Assembly: GCA_019915015.1 (NCBI GenBank)
Contig: JAHBBC010000061.1
Location: forward strand, 1-64,000
Direction of reading: 5' to 3'
Origin: Auriscalpium vulgare
Lineage: Eukaryota; Basidiomycota; Agaricomycetes; Russulales; Auriscalpiaceae
Length of the DNA: 64,000 bases
Position numbers and translations under genes: made by a program. A model generated the notes under the pieces. It saw only the letters and a list, made by a program, of their open reading frames with translations. It did no database searches and was not told the DNA's origin. Shown here one piece after another: positions 46,818-58,605 of the stretch. Numbering within the stretch: the stretch's first letter is position 1; every line of letters starts with the position of its first letter.

Positions 46818-48414
46818 ATGCCCCGGAAACGCGGCCGCTCGGACTCCGACCAGCCTGAGACAGCTCCGGGCAAGAAATCCCGTGAGGAGAACATCAGCTG
46901 GGGCACAAATAAGAAGCCAAATGAGCTGCTCCTGCAGCTCATCACGGAGCTCGAACAGCCGCAAAATCGCAAGGTTATGTTTGGTAACAAGCGTGGTGAG
47001 GTATGCAGGTGGCCCACGCATCATCTGGGCTTTGTTACTGACATCTTTCCAGAAGAAAAGCGGAGAAAGTAAGGTCGCAGCGGGTCAGCGGCTTGCTCGC
47101 ATCCTCTGGAAGGATGCTCCGGACTCGGATTTCGTCAGTCTGGGAGCAAAGGTGCTCGGGAAAATAAATCAGTATGTCCATACCCTTATTGGATGCCTCA
47201 TACGTGCTCACAGGCTTGTGTAGGCTACGCATCACCTATCACTCCAAGGTTCGGCGCATTAAGTGCACGGGTGGAGGTGTCCTCACTGGGAATGAGGCCA
47301 TCGTCGACACAGGTGATGCCGACGATGGTCCAGATGAGTATTTGGTCTGCTACATAGGGCCAGATGGCCCATCCGAGGATACCGATGCACGCCACAAGAA
47401 TATCTGGCGTAAGTTCATTTTGTGATCTCCGATGAGCACGCTGGAGGCTAACACATCCTGTGCAGAGGAGATCGAGGCCGAGTTCGCTGTCTTCCCCCGA
47501 ATTCACGCGATCCTTGCCACCCGCCCAAATGAAAACCCGATCATCATCACGACTGGGGTTGGTCCGGACGGTCACCGCACAGTGCACTATCAGCCTCCCG
47601 ACGACGCGCCACCTGTGCGGCAACCGCGCGAAGAGGACATAGACCCCGTCCTACGCGTTCACGATGGCCCGGCGCCTCTCGCGCAAGACTCTTCTGCGAC
47701 CGCACCCGGCCCGGGATCGCCACCGCAGACGCCACACACTCCCAAAGAGAACCGCGTGCCGCCCTCGTCGCAAGCAAGTGCGAAGAAGACTCCCGCACAC
47801 CTGTCGGAAGAGAAGCTGGAGAGCTTGAAGGGTCGCTTCAAGCCCACGTCACGCACCGGCATTCAAGACATACTGAAGGAGTCCATCGAGTAAGTAATAC
47901 TAGTTGTTGGTAATGCACGTGGACTAATTCATGTGGCAGGCGTAGCTTTGCGGTGTCAAAGGAAGAGAACATCCGCAAAGCTGTCGACAGGCTGCGCGAT
48001 GACATGAATAGTCTTCGCCAAGACGCTCGCGATCGCCACGACCGCCTCTTTCGTGAGCTGCAGATTGGCTTGTGGACGAACGATGAGTATCGCCGCAAGT
48101 CGGAAGCACTTGACGATGACCTTCAGCTGCAGCTTCAAGATCTCCGTGAAAATATATCGCGCCTTCAGAATCCTCCTCTGGTTGTCGCCGCCGCTACGCC
48201 CGCTCGTTCCATCTCACGCACGGGCTCTATGTCAACCGCTGCATCGACGCCTTCATCTCTGCCGCGCGCATCGACACCTCCGGATGATGAGCCCGAGAGC
48301 GAGATGACAAGCCAGAGAGAAAATAGTCCTCCCTGGGATGAGAGCCAGTTGGACAGAGATCTTGGACGAGGATCATCTGTGGTTCCAGACGAGTTGGAGC
48401 GAGGCTTAGTCTGA
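46818..48414 (+). CDS. Harbinger partner protein (Myb/SANT-like), copy 1
   Basis: A likely DNA-binding helper of the Harbinger transposase. It starts MPRKRGRSDSDQPETAPGKK, a basic nuclear-localisation-like head, then KPNELLLQLITELEQPQNRK and GQRLARILWKDAPDSDFVSL, which fits a small helical Myb-like fold. A Pro/Ser-rich middle is followed by a coiled-coil-like exon (KAVDRLRDDMNSLRQDARDR, DDDLQLQLQDLRENISRLQN), ending DELERGLV. About four introns. It faces the transposase gene, with 115 bases between stops. The function follows from the known two-protein Harbinger system; the Myb label rests on pattern only. Confidence 0.7.
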
Positions 48415-48529
48415 TCATTTTGCTTTTGTCCTTTCTAACTGCAGCCTCTCATTTAATGCTACACAGTCCTTTCTTCTTTCTGATTATATCTCTCTTACTC
48501 TTTACAATCTCAGATTTAATCTTGTTCAT

Positions 48530-49853
48530 TTATACAAGTCCTGCTCGTTGAGCGGCTACTATTTCTGCCACAAGGCCACGTCTCCTAGCCTCGCAATCAT
48601 CATCCTCTGTGATATCATCATCTATAGGATCATCTGGCTCCCCCCTATCGTCCTCTTCCTGAGCACGTGAGTGCCAAGTCGCAAAGCTTGTCCCACTCGC
48701 CCATCCTTCGATGTCGAGCACTGCGTTGTGCAAGATGATGCAACATGAAATCCACCGACACGCTCGTATATGGTCCCGATTGTAACGGATATTGAGCCGT
48801 AAGCCACGAAGGGATTGCCATCGGCCCTTGAGTGCACCCATGGTGTGTTCAGAGCGAACGCGTAGGCGAGCTACGTGTTTGTCGAATAAGGCATTTGAGC
48901 GGTCTAACGACGCTGGTTTCTTGTGAACTGGGATGGTCCGCGAGCTGACAGGGTACGCAGAGTCACCCCATGCAAACTCGTCACCTCTGAAGAACCAGTC
49001 GGTATGCTTGACAGCTGCAGTATGCTCAAATGCAGATGCATCATGAGCAGAACCGGTCATGCCAAGCGAATAGTCAACGATTCGTAGATTCGACGGTGTA
49101 TTGCCAATCTGTGTACAGATATGTCAGTCAGGAGCTATTAGAAGATATCCAGCATACCTGGACGTTGAACCCATAGTTGCACTTCCTTGTGTAGTACGCG
49201 TCACCGTCGAGGCCGGGGCGACTGTACAGGACAACAATTGTCCCGTCGTACATCACCCATCCCTCCCTCCAGGTGGATCCCGTGAAACCAAGCTGCTCAT
49301 CAATCCACCTTTTCTCGACCTCTTTCTCCTCCTCTGTTAGCGGCCGTACAAACATCCCATGCAAGGACATCAGCGCCTCCTGACATCTCTCCGTGTATAG
49401 CTCCACAGCGCCCTCTGAACAGCCCGCTGCACGGCTGATATCCTCGAGAGATGCGCCATTGCCATAGCGACCCATACGGTACAGGGTCACCGCTAATTGC
49501 GTTCGGATATCCTCCTGCGGGGTGTTCGAGTTGTTCTGGAATACGGGATGACCCTCGATGAGGCCAAGGATAGTGTCGAAGACGTGGGGAGAGACACGGA
49601 GCATGTTGATAAAGCGGTGGTGATGGGCAGGATCCTGTGCATACTCCCATGCAAGCTGGAGATTGCCGGCTTTAACGACGGGAGGACGGGGGTTGATGTA
49701 GCGGGAGGATAGGATGGTGTGAAGGATTGAGCTATCGCGTTGGAGCTGCTCCATCATAGCTGTGGCTGAAGATGGAGGCATGAGTGCCATCTGGATAGCC
49801 ATATATGTGATGTATGCGTCGATAATCTCATCGTGGTAGGTAGCACGGGCCAT
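48530..49853 (-). CDS. Harbinger DDE transposase (DDE_Tnp_4 type), copy 1
   Basis: Catalyses cut-and-paste movement of the element. It starts MARATYHDEIIDAYITYMAI at 49853 and ends VAAQRAGLV at 48530. A helix-turn-helix-like part (LEDISRAAGCSEGAVELYTE) precedes the catalytic fold. The three acidic residues are visible: D in WVMYDGTIVV, D in FAWGDSAYPVS and E in RVRSEHTMGALKGRW. One ~50-base intron lies between CNYGFNVQ and IGNTPSNLRIVDY. A C-terminal acidic stretch (DDPIDDDITEDDDC) follows. All family motifs are present and no frame break is seen. Confidence 0.92.
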
Positions 49854-50006
49854 GGCTGGTGGAAGAGCTCGAAAGCAATGGCGGCGGTGTCGCGCAGCGG
49901 CGTAGATTGAGTGACATTATGTAATATCACGCCGGGGCGCCGAATCGAAAACGAAAGGCGTTTGAAAACGAAACGGAAACGAAAACGGTCTACTCTGAGC
50001 TCCCCT

Positions 50007-50520
50007 AATAAGAGAGAATATTGAACACGAGTTCGGGTGGAAGGCGCGACACAGGCGCACGTGCGTTGATTTGGGCATCCACGATATTAAGCAGGGTTTT
50101 GATTGCAGCCCTCTCGGTGAACAGCGCGGGGAGCATTTCCGGGGAGCCGCTGTCGACACGAGACAGTTGTGAACGAAGGGTTGATAACCAGGCTTCCGTG
50201 GTGCTGGTAGGACCACTGCGAGAGATGGTGAGTCGAGCTGGTGAGAGAGAGGTCGTCGCGTACCCTTCGCCAAAAGTATGCATTTTCTCGGCGTCCATGC
50301 TCCTCTCTACAAGACGCCGCTTCGACTGGTCGTCCTGAGGCTCAGTAGCCAGGTTAGCGTCTGTCTGGCGAAAAGTCCGAAGTGACGGACAATTACCTTG
50401 AAGGTGTGAGCTGGCGAACGCGTCCCCTAAACCAGCGCATGCGATGACACGTCGCAACGTTTGTAACTTGGCGAGGGAGTGATGGTCACTTGTGTGTGAG
50501 TCGTGGCCGACGTTGAACAC
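50007..50520 (-). pseudogene. F-box-like ORF interrupted by Harbinger copy 1
   Basis: The frame starts MFNVGHDSHTSDHHSLAKLQ at 50520 (MDAEKMHTFGEGYA is a possible later start). It reaches INARAPVSRLPPELVFNILS, which resembles the start of an F-box (Skp1-binding) motif, then Tyr and a stop made by the transposon end. Rejoining across the element with one AAT copy gives ILSYWHSDCD, in frame with the sequence left of 46616. The continuation soon meets a stop, so further exons or prior decay are possible. Whether the F-box identity holds depends on ~15 residues only. Confidence 0.5.
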
Positions 50521-50877
50521 AGAGAGGCTGAGAGCAGCTCGCGTCGGCTAGTCTCCTTTCGGCTGCGCAGTCACGTGCACGCGTGGCTGGCAGGCGCAGG
50601 CGGCAGCGGCCGCCACTGGGCCATTCACGCTCGTCGCTCACCCTCCCGCCATGCTCTCCATGACTCCATTTAAGTCCTCGAACTCACCGAGGAGACGGGC
50701 AACAAGCTGCAGGAGGATAGAGACTCGGATTATACAGCCTTGACGGCTCGAGGGTGGGGATGTCGTGCATCTTGCGACGCGTTCCCGCTGCTTCTTATTG
50801 TTGAAGGGTGTGTGCGTCCCTCTCTCCCTTGACGGGCTCTCAACCCTGACATCTCCGCGTAACAGGTGTCTCTGAGC
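50521..50877. other. Intergenic
   Basis: Promoter side of the F-box-like frame and sequence before the decayed SET copy. Nothing else seen. Confidence 0.4.
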
Positions 50878-51800
50878 ATTGCTCTCTACGACCCGCCTCC
50901 TACCGCCACTGTTCCCCTCCCGGTGTCCTCCAACGAAAGTCCCTTTGGACACATTCTCTACATCGACTTGCCAGACGGCAGAGGACAGCCAGCACACCAT
51001 CACCCTCGGCTTCTACGCCACCACGCAGCAGCCGCCTCTCCGCACAACTGCACCGCAGACGGGCGATGCGAGGTCCGCAAGTGGCATGTTCACGCTGGAC
51101 AGCTTCGCCGGCCGTCGCCTGCGAGCGCCCGCTTGCAATTGTGGTCTCCGCACTTGTGCAAGTCAACGTTGCACCCGAGGGTGAAATAAAGCTGCCAGAA
51201 CCGAGTGTGGAGGCGGCCGCGATCGCGCGCATACCCGCCGAGACACGACATCATTTCGTCGTGCTGGAGAAAAGCCACCGCGTAGGATTGTAACCGGAGG
51301 CAGCCGCTCCCAGGATGCATTGGCCCGTACGGCGCCAACTTTGGCGCATCAGCCATAGGTGCGTTGCCCGCCGCACCCGCTTCGTTCCTGTTCTGATATT
51401 CCGCAGCTGCATGCCCACACCGCTGGATCTCCCCGTCGCTCATGGGCAAAACTCGCGCGCTGCGGCCCGGTGAGGAGATCATCATCATGTGCGTGAACGC
51501 CCTCGCGCCGTACCATGAGTGGGCGCTGAGATGCAGCGCCTCGCGTTTTCGTGCGCCTGTGCCGCTTCCTCAGCCCGCGCATCGCGGGACGATGCCCTGT
51601 GCCAGCTCTGCAAGTGGCTCTGCACGACGTCAATTCGCGTCGCCAGCGCGCTCAAGATCATCAATATCGGCCTGTTTCGGCTGCACATATGGGAGATAGT
51701 GATGCGGCGTGGCGCGCTGGGCGCAGACTCGGCGGGCGTGGCGCGGCCGGTGACGGGCATGGATTTTCGGGTGCGAGGCGGGCCAGAGAAGAGAGGACCA
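50878..51800 (+). pseudogene. Decayed SET-domain gene copy
   Basis: Fragments in shifting frames follow the order of the intact-looking SET gene at 52335-53668: TITLGFYATTQQPPLR, SGMFTLDSFAGRRL, ACERPLAIVVSALVQVNVAP, EAAAIARIPAETRH, CIGPYGANFG and GEEIIIMCVNALAPYHEW. Stops and frame changes between these pieces rule out one protein by simple splicing. A related product would be a SET-domain protein methyltransferase-like protein. It seems to be an older duplicate. Confidence 0.7.
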
Positions 51801-52334
51801 TTACCATTGCTGCTATGGAGCCGTGACGTACCCCGCAACGCTCATCCATCGAACGGTGCGACAAATTCAAAGCAAGACCATGAGGCTGCCAATTAGCTGG
51901 CGCGTGCAGCGTGTGAGTGTGCAACGCAGACATGCAGCCAAGTACGGTCCCAAATACAATCGGGGGTGTGTTCCATGCCATGCCCACGCGAGTCACTGGC
52001 CACAGCAGGTGCGAATTATCAGTGCAACCCAAGCTACAGGACGATGACCATATTCATAGATTTCGCACGAAAATGGGCGGGACTGGCCCGCGATCTTCAG
52101 TTGCATCCGCATCCTTCGCGCCGCCAAAGGATATCGATTTGTCTTCTGTGCAGAAGGCTAGGACATGCCGGCGTCCTCATATACAGTTGATGTTGGCCGA
52201 CGTCGATAGCGACACTGTCCCTCAGCCGATCTCTCAAGATCGCATCATCTAAGTAGGTGAGTGCTACCCTCGAACTCTGTGCATGTGTCACAAGCAATGA
52301 GCGTTGCATCGCAGTCTCTGGCGACAACAGCGCA
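51801..52334. other. Gap between the two SET copies
   Basis: No supported gene. It may include the far 3' part of the decayed copy and the promoter of the second SET gene. Confidence 0.4.
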
Positions 52335-53668
52335 ATGGCACGCGGATCTCGCACCAAGAAGGGCCGCCGGCATGTCAAAGGCTCTGACGAGGCGCGTATC
52401 GACTCTACCCAAGGCTCTGACCAACAAGCGCGTACCGACTCTACCAAAGGCCCCGACCAGCAGGCGCGTACGACAGGCCCTGACAAGCAGGCCACAGACA
52501 GTCCGACCACGCCTCGCCATAATCCCCTCCCCCCCCCCCGGTTCCCCTCGTCCAAAACCCTGTGTTAAGCCGTCCGGCGGATCCCGATGCTCTCCGCCTC
52601 GCCATTCGAGACAACCCCAACACCATCACTCTCCGGTTCGAGCGCATCGCGGACGTGGACGGCAACTCATATCCCATCACGGCGGGCTACTACACCACGA
52701 AGGATCAGCCGCCGCTCAGCGCGCGCCCCTTGAAGCCATTCCCCCTTGCCATAGCCGGGCGCAGCTACGAGATCCGCCGGACAGGGCGCCCGGGCAAAGG
52801 CAAGGGCATGTTTGCGCTGGACAGCTACGCCGCCGGTCGCCTCATCGCCTGCGAGCGACCGCTCCTGATTGCTGCGCTCGAGGAGGCAGACGTTGCACCC
52901 GAAGGGGAGTACGCACTGATGGAGCCGACTGTGGAGGAGGCCGCGATCGCGCGGATGCCCGCCGAGACCCGCCGTCTTCTGCTCATGCTGCACAATAGCA
53001 GGCCGAAAGCGCACTCAGTAGAGACTGGTATCGCCCAGACCAATGGGTTCAACGCAAACTCTATGCCAGGTTGCATCGGCAGGTACGGAGTCATTTTCAA
53101 CGACCTCTCGTGGATCAATCATAGGTGCTCTTCCATCTACCTGCCCGTTGTACGTCGTGCTGATACGCTGCAGCTGCGTCCCCAACGCTGTATACCATTG
53201 GGACCCCGAATCGCTCACAGGCGAAGTACGCGCGGTGCGGCGCATTGCTATCGGCCAGGAGGTCACCATCGCGTCCATCAACATCATTGCGTCGTACCGT
53301 GAGCGCCAAGACTCGCTTCGTGATAACGGGGATATATGCAAGTGCACTGCGTGCTCCCTTCCCCCCGCAGAGCGCGACGCAGACGATAAAGTACGACTGA
53401 TGGCCGAGACGCTCGCCGGTGCGAACCTGCCCGCCGTCAACCGTGCGAACGCGCTTGAGACCGCCAAGTTTGCGGGCCAGGCGGCAAAGCGCGTGTACGA
53501 AGCGCAGCTCGACTATCCGCTGTTTTGGGAGACGGTGTCGCGCTTACTGGTGGCCGTGGCATGCGTGCATGGTGACAAGGCAAGCGCAATGCGGTGGGCG
53601 AAGACAGCGGCATGGGCGACGCAGGCGGCCATTGGGACAGATGGTGGGTGGGACGCAGTGGCGGTGGC
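52335..53668 (+). pseudogene. SET-domain protein gene, 3' end removed by a foldback element
   Basis: A likely protein methyltransferase-family gene, now truncated. MARGSRTKKGRRHVKGSDEA opens a low-complexity head with QGSDQQARTDSTKGPDQQAR repeats. An 11-base C run (52529-52539) then forces a frame change into LSRPADPDALRLAIRD. SET features follow: GKGKGMFALDSYAAGRLIAC, and across an intron WINHSCVPNAVYHWD (the NHSCxPN signature), then RRIAIGQEVTIASINII and CKCTAC. The usual Tyr after the GEEIT-like motif is not seen. The frame runs into the foldback element at VAVARD and continues as nonsense. The missing C-terminus was not found beyond Harbinger copy 2. Confidence 0.75.
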
Positions 53669-54804
53669 GAGGGACTTCAGTTGCGTGCCAGACCAGGCGG
53701 GGCTCGTATGTGCACCCCGCCCGGTCCTGGCGGGATCCCGCCCGCACCGCGCGGGCTCAGCGCGCCCAGCAATGCTGGAGCAGCTGGAGCCCACGCGCAT
53801 AGAGGGACTCCGCCAGGACCGAGCGGATGCCGCCCGGTCTGCGCGCCGCTCCAGTGCCATGGCCGCCGCCGCCAGTACCCGGCGCGGCCTGTGCGCGCCC
53901 CCCGTCCCCGCCGGCACCATGCGCCCATCGTCGCCGTTGTCATTCCCTCCTCATCGCGCACGTCGTCGCCCTCGCCGCTTGACCCTTGCCGCCATCTGCC
54001 CCTACTCCTCGTCTGCGCCCACGCTGCCCTTGCTGCGCGCCACCCCTCGTCAACGCTCCAGCCGTACGCACCTTGCATTTGCAGCGTCCTGACCAAGCGC
54101 CCACGTCCTTGCTGCGAGCCCATGCGCGTCGTCGTCGCTGCCCGCCCATGTGCGATGCCGCCGTCGTGCGCTGCTCGTCGTCCTCTTCGTGAGCCGCTCG
54201 TCGTGATCTCCATTGTGCGCTCGTCGCGGTCCTCGTCGGCCATCCTCCCCACCACCCTCACCCTCGCTGCGCGCCCGTACACATCACCGCCTTCGCTGTG
54301 CGCCCGTGTTCGTCGTCCTTGATGCCCGCCCACGCGCGTTGCCCCTTGGCGGTAGTCTTCGTCATCCCCTTGTTGTCTTGTAGTTGCGCAGCTGACTGGG
54401 GTGTTGATGAGCTGATGGTGATGGTGGGAGAGTGCGGGGAAGGTGTCGCGGTTGGGCAGGTGGTAAGTAGCAGGGAGGAAGAGGACTTGGCCGCGTTGAT
54501 TCTTGAACTCACGCGATCACGTGTACTTGTTGACTGCAGGTCGTGGGAATTGAACTCGGGCTTCGACTACTAATAGCCCGGGTCACTTGCCTTCGTCGCT
54601 TCCACGCCCGCACGCGAGGCCATATTCCAGCCTCCACAGCCGCAAAACCCGCTTGCGCAGTCTTGTATGGTGCTAAACCAGGTGCCTCCTGGCTGTGCAG
54701 CGAGGACGACACGCATGGGCTCACGGCGAGGACGACGAGGATGACGCGCAGGAGCGCACAGCGAAGCCGACGAAGATGACGAGCGCGACACGCACGGCGC
54801 GCAC
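53669..54804. mobile_element. Partial copy of the GC-rich foldback element (left 1.14 kb)
   Basis: Matches 10206-11345 nearly base for base: the left ~186-base terminal repeat, left arm, centre, and the start of the right arm. It stops at GCGCGCACG and joins Harbinger copy 2 with no spacer. The right ~790 bases, including the right terminal repeat, are missing. Confidence 0.88.
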
Positions 54805-54879
54805 GATATTACATAATGTCACTCAATCTACGCCGCTGCGCGACACCGCCGCCATTGCTTTCGAGCTCTTCCACCAGCC

Positions 54880-56203
54880 ATGGCCCGTGCTACCTACCAC
54901 GATGAGATTATCGACGCATACATCACATATATGGCTATCCAGATGGCACTCATGCCTCCATCTTCAGCCACAGCTATGATGGAGCAGCTCCAACGCGATA
55001 GCTCAATCCTTCACACCATCCTATCCTCCCGCTACATCAACCCCCGTCCTCCCGTCGTTAAAGCCGGCAATCTCCAGCTTGCATGGGAGTATGCACAGGA
55101 TCCTGCCCATCACCACCGCTTTATCAACATGCTCCGTGTCTCTCCCCACGTCTTCGACACTATCCTTGGCCTCATCGAGGGTCATCCCGTATTCCAGAAC
55201 AACTCGAACACCCCGCAGGAGGATATCCGAACGCAATTAGCGGTGACCCTGTACCGTATGGGTCGCTATGGCAATGGCGCATCTCTCGAGGATATCAGCC
55301 GTGCAGCGGGCTGTTCAGAGGGCGCTGTGGAGCTATACACGGAGAGATGTCAGGAGGCGCTGATGTCCTTGCATGGGATGTTTGTACGGCCGCTAACAGA
55401 GGAGGAGAAAGAGGTCGAGAAAAGGTGGATTGATGAGCAGCTTGGTTTCACGGGATCCACCTGGAGGGAGGGATGGGTGATGTACGACGGGACAATTGTT
55501 GTCCTGTACAGTCGCCCCGGCCTCGACGGTGACGCGTACTACACAAGGAAGTGCAACTATGGGTTCAACGTCCAGGTATGCTGGATATCTTCTAATAGCT
55601 CCTGACTGACATATCTGTACACAGATTGGCAATACACCGTCGAATCTACGAATCGTTGACTATTCGCTTGGCATGACCGGTTCTGCTCATGATGCATCTG
55701 CATTTGAGCATACTGCAGCTGTCAAGCATACCGACTGGTTCTTCAGAGGTGACGAGTTTGCATGGGGTGACTCTGCGTACCCTGTCAGCTCGCGGACCAT
55801 CCCAGTTCACAAGAAACCAGCGTCGTTAGACCGCTCAAATGCCTTATTCGACAAACACGTAGCTCGCCTACGCGTTCGCTCTGAACACACCATGGGTGCA
55901 CTCAAGGGCCGATGGCAATCCCTTCGTGGCTTACGGCTCAATATCCGTTACAATCGGGACCATATACGAGCGTGTCGGTGGATTTCATGTTGCATCATCT
56001 TGCACAACGCAGTGCTCGACATCGAAGGATGGGCGAGTGGGACAAGCTTTGCGACTTGGCACTCACGTGCTCAGGAAGAGGACGATAGGGGGGAGCCAGA
56101 TGATCCTATAGATGATGATATCACAGAGGATGATGATTGCGAGGCTAGGAGACGTGGCCTTGTGGCAGAAATAGTAGCCGCTCAACGAGCAGGACTTGTA
56201 TAA
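54880..56203 (+). CDS. Harbinger DDE transposase, copy 2
   Basis: Same protein as the gene at 48530-49853, residue for residue in the frames read, with the intron at about 55576-55625. The DDE residues (MYDGTIVV, GDSAYP, RSEHTMG) are intact. Only ~75 bases remain between the start codon and the truncation point, so the promoter may be reduced or replaced by foldback sequence. Confidence 0.92.
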
Positions 56204-56318
56204 ATGAACAAGATTAAATCTGAGATTGTAAAGAGTAAGAGAGATATAATCAGAAAGAAGAAAGGACTGTGTAGCATTAAATGAGAGGCTGCAGTTAGAA
56301 AGGACAAAAGCAAAATGA

Positions 56319-57915
56319 TCAGACTAAGCCTCGCTCCAACTCGTCTGGAACCACAGATGATCCTCGTCCAAGATCTCTGTCCAACTGGCTCTCATCCCAG
56401 GGAGGACTATTTTCTCTCTGGCTTGTCATCTCGCTCTCGGGCTCATCATCCGGAGGTGTCGATGCGCGCGGCAGAGATGAAGGCGTCGATGCAGCGGTTG
56501 ACATAGAGCCCGTGCGTGAGATGGAACGAGCGGGCGTAGCGGCGGCGACAACCAGAGGAGGATTCTGAAGGCGCGATATATTTTCACGGAGATCTTGAAG
56601 CTGCAGCTGAAGGTCATCGTCAAGTGCTTCCGACTTGCGGCGATACTCATCGTTCGTCCACAAGCCAATCTGCAGCTCACGAAAGAGGCGGTCGTGGCGA
56701 TCGCGAGCGTCTTGGCGAAGACTATTCATGTCATCGCGCAGCCTGTCGACAGCTTTGCGGATGTTCTCTTCCTTTGACACCGCAAAGCTACGCCTGCCAC
56801 ATGAATTAGTCCACGTGCATTACCAACAACTAGTATTACTTACTCGATGGACTCCTTCAGTATGTCTTGAATGCCGGTGCGTGACGTGGGCTTGAAGCGA
56901 CCCTTCAAGCTCTCCAGCTTCTCTTCCGACAGGTGTGCGGGAGTCTTCTTCGCACTTGCTTGCGACGAGGGCGGCACGCGGTTCTCTTTGGGAGTGTGTG
57001 GCGTCTGCGGTGGCGATCCCGGGCCGGGTGCGGTCGCAGAAGAGTCTTGCGCGAGAGGCGCCGGGCCATCGTGAACGCGTAGGACGGGGTCTATGTCCTC
57101 TTCGCGCGGTTGCCGCACAGGTGGCGCGTCGTCGGGAGGCTGATAGTGCACTGTGCGGTGACCGTCCGGACCAACCCCAGTCGTGATGATGATCGGGTTT
57201 TCATTTGGGCGGGTGGCAAGGATCGCGTGAATTCGGGGGAAGACAGCGAACTCGGCCTCGATCTCCTCTGCACAGGATGTGTTAGCCTCCAGCGTGCTCA
57301 TCGGAGATCACAAAATGAACTTACGCCAGATATTCTTGTGGCGTGCATCGGTATCCTCGGATGGGCCATCTGGCCCTATGTAGCAGACCAAATACTCATC
57401 TGGACCATCGTCGGCATCACCTGTGTCGACGATGGCCTCATTCCCAGTGAGGACACCTCCACCCGTGCACTTAATGCGCCGAACCTTGGAGTGATAGGTG
57501 ATGCGTAGCCTACACAAGCCTGTGAGCACGTATGAGGCATCCAATAAGGGTATGGACATACTGATTTATTTTCCCGAGCACCTTTGCTCCCAGACTGACG
57601 AAATCCGAGTCCGGAGCATCCTTCCAGAGGATGCGAGCAAGCCGCTGACCCGCTGCGACCTTACTTTCTCCGCTTTTCTTCTGGAAAGATGTCAGTAACA
57701 AAGCCCAGATGATGCGTGGGCCACCTGCATACCTCACCACGCTTGTTACCAAACATAACCTTGCGATTTTGCGGCTGTTCGAGCTCCGTGATGAGCTGCA
57801 GGAGCAGCTCATTTGGCTTCTTATTTGTGCCCCAGCTGATGTTCTCCTCACGGGATTTCTTGCCCGGAGCTGTCTCAGGCTGGTCGGAGTCCGAGCGGCC
57901 GCGTTTCCGGGGCAT
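56319..57915 (-). CDS. Harbinger partner protein (Myb/SANT-like), copy 2
   Basis: Identical in all readable exons to the gene at 46818-48414. It starts MPRKRGRSDSD at 57915 and ends ELERGLV. Its end of the element is complete, so its promoter is kept, unlike that of the transposase in this copy. Confidence 0.7.
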
Positions 57916-58114
57916 TAAGAGAGTAGGAGAGTGTAGATTAAGGAGGTATCGCGAGGGAATGAGTGTGTGAGACACGAAGACGCCGCACAACGCGAGCGTC
58001 ACCTAAAGTCACACGATTGTCACACATCGGGTCACTTATGCCGCGGGCCGAATCGAAAACGAAAGGCGTTTGAAAACGAAACGGAAACGAAAACGGTCTA
58101 CTCTGAGCTCCCCT

Positions 58115-58605
58115 AATAATGCCATGTACGATGACTCCACCGCCCGTGCCGAGCCGTGCCGTGCCTGTCTGCGTTCCGTCCCGTTCGCGCCTTCTTCCAA
58201 TTTCCGCGCTGCCACTCGAGAACCTTCCTGCAGCCTGGCGCCGCGTCCGAAGCCCGGGTTGCACGGCTGGAGATGATGCAGATAAGCTTCCAGGGTGCCC
58301 ACAAGCTGCATTTCTCGTCGCGAAGCAGCTGGCGGGCCCCCGCGTCCCGACTCCCGACTCGCGTGCCAGTCGTCGTGAGCCTCGTTTAGTTGTCGCGTGC
58401 ACATATTTGAGGTCAGTTGTTTAGCGGCTACCCATTGCGCGCCAATCTACTTCTCAATAACAACTATGGCGCGGATCAGTAATTTGTCGATCTTTCATTG
58501 CTCGCTAGTCATTGGCCTACCACATTGCTCGTCGACGTGCACACAGTATACTGTTACTATGAATGTGTACATTGATAGTTCTTATCATTGTACAATCGTC
58601 ATAAC
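58115..58605. other. Intergenic after Harbinger copy 2
   Basis: Begins with AATAAT, a possible target duplication. No gene is seen, and no continuation of the SET gene or of the foldback element right arm is recognisable. Confidence 0.45.

Larger units (their letters stand above)
46619..50006. mobile_element. Harbinger-type DNA transposon, copy 1 (complete)
   Basis: The ends are inverted repeats of ~65 bases starting AGGGGAGCTCAGAGTAGACC on the left and its complement on the right. The flanks are AAT on both sides (46616-46618 and 50007-50009), a probable 3-base target duplication. Inside are a two-exon DDE transposase on the - strand and a multi-exon partner gene on the + strand, the standard Harbinger two-gene set. 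The frames look intact, so this copy could be autonomous. Confidence 0.9.
54805..58114. mobile_element. Harbinger-type DNA transposon, copy 2 (inverted, left end missing)
   Basis: The reverse complement of 46619-49928 with exactly the same length (3310 bases) and the same translations on all frames. Its transposase-side 78 bases, including that terminal repeat, are absent: it begins at GATATTACATAATG against the foldback element. The other end is complete (AGCTCCCCT) and followed by AAT. With only one terminal repeat it should not move on its own, but its genes are intact. Confidence 0.92.

Noticed and set aside
54541..54640. Possible tRNA-like piece (GTTCAATTCC resembles a B box on the - strand)
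   Set aside because: No acceptable D arm, anticodon arm or acceptor pairing could be drawn, and copy 1 at 11088-11130 differs in the would-be anticodon part.
46619..58114. Inversion of the interval between the two Harbinger copies
   Set aside because: The flanks of copy 1 share AAT and rejoin in frame (ILSY-WHSDCD), so its original neighbours seem still in place. The evidence is short, so this is a weak rejection.
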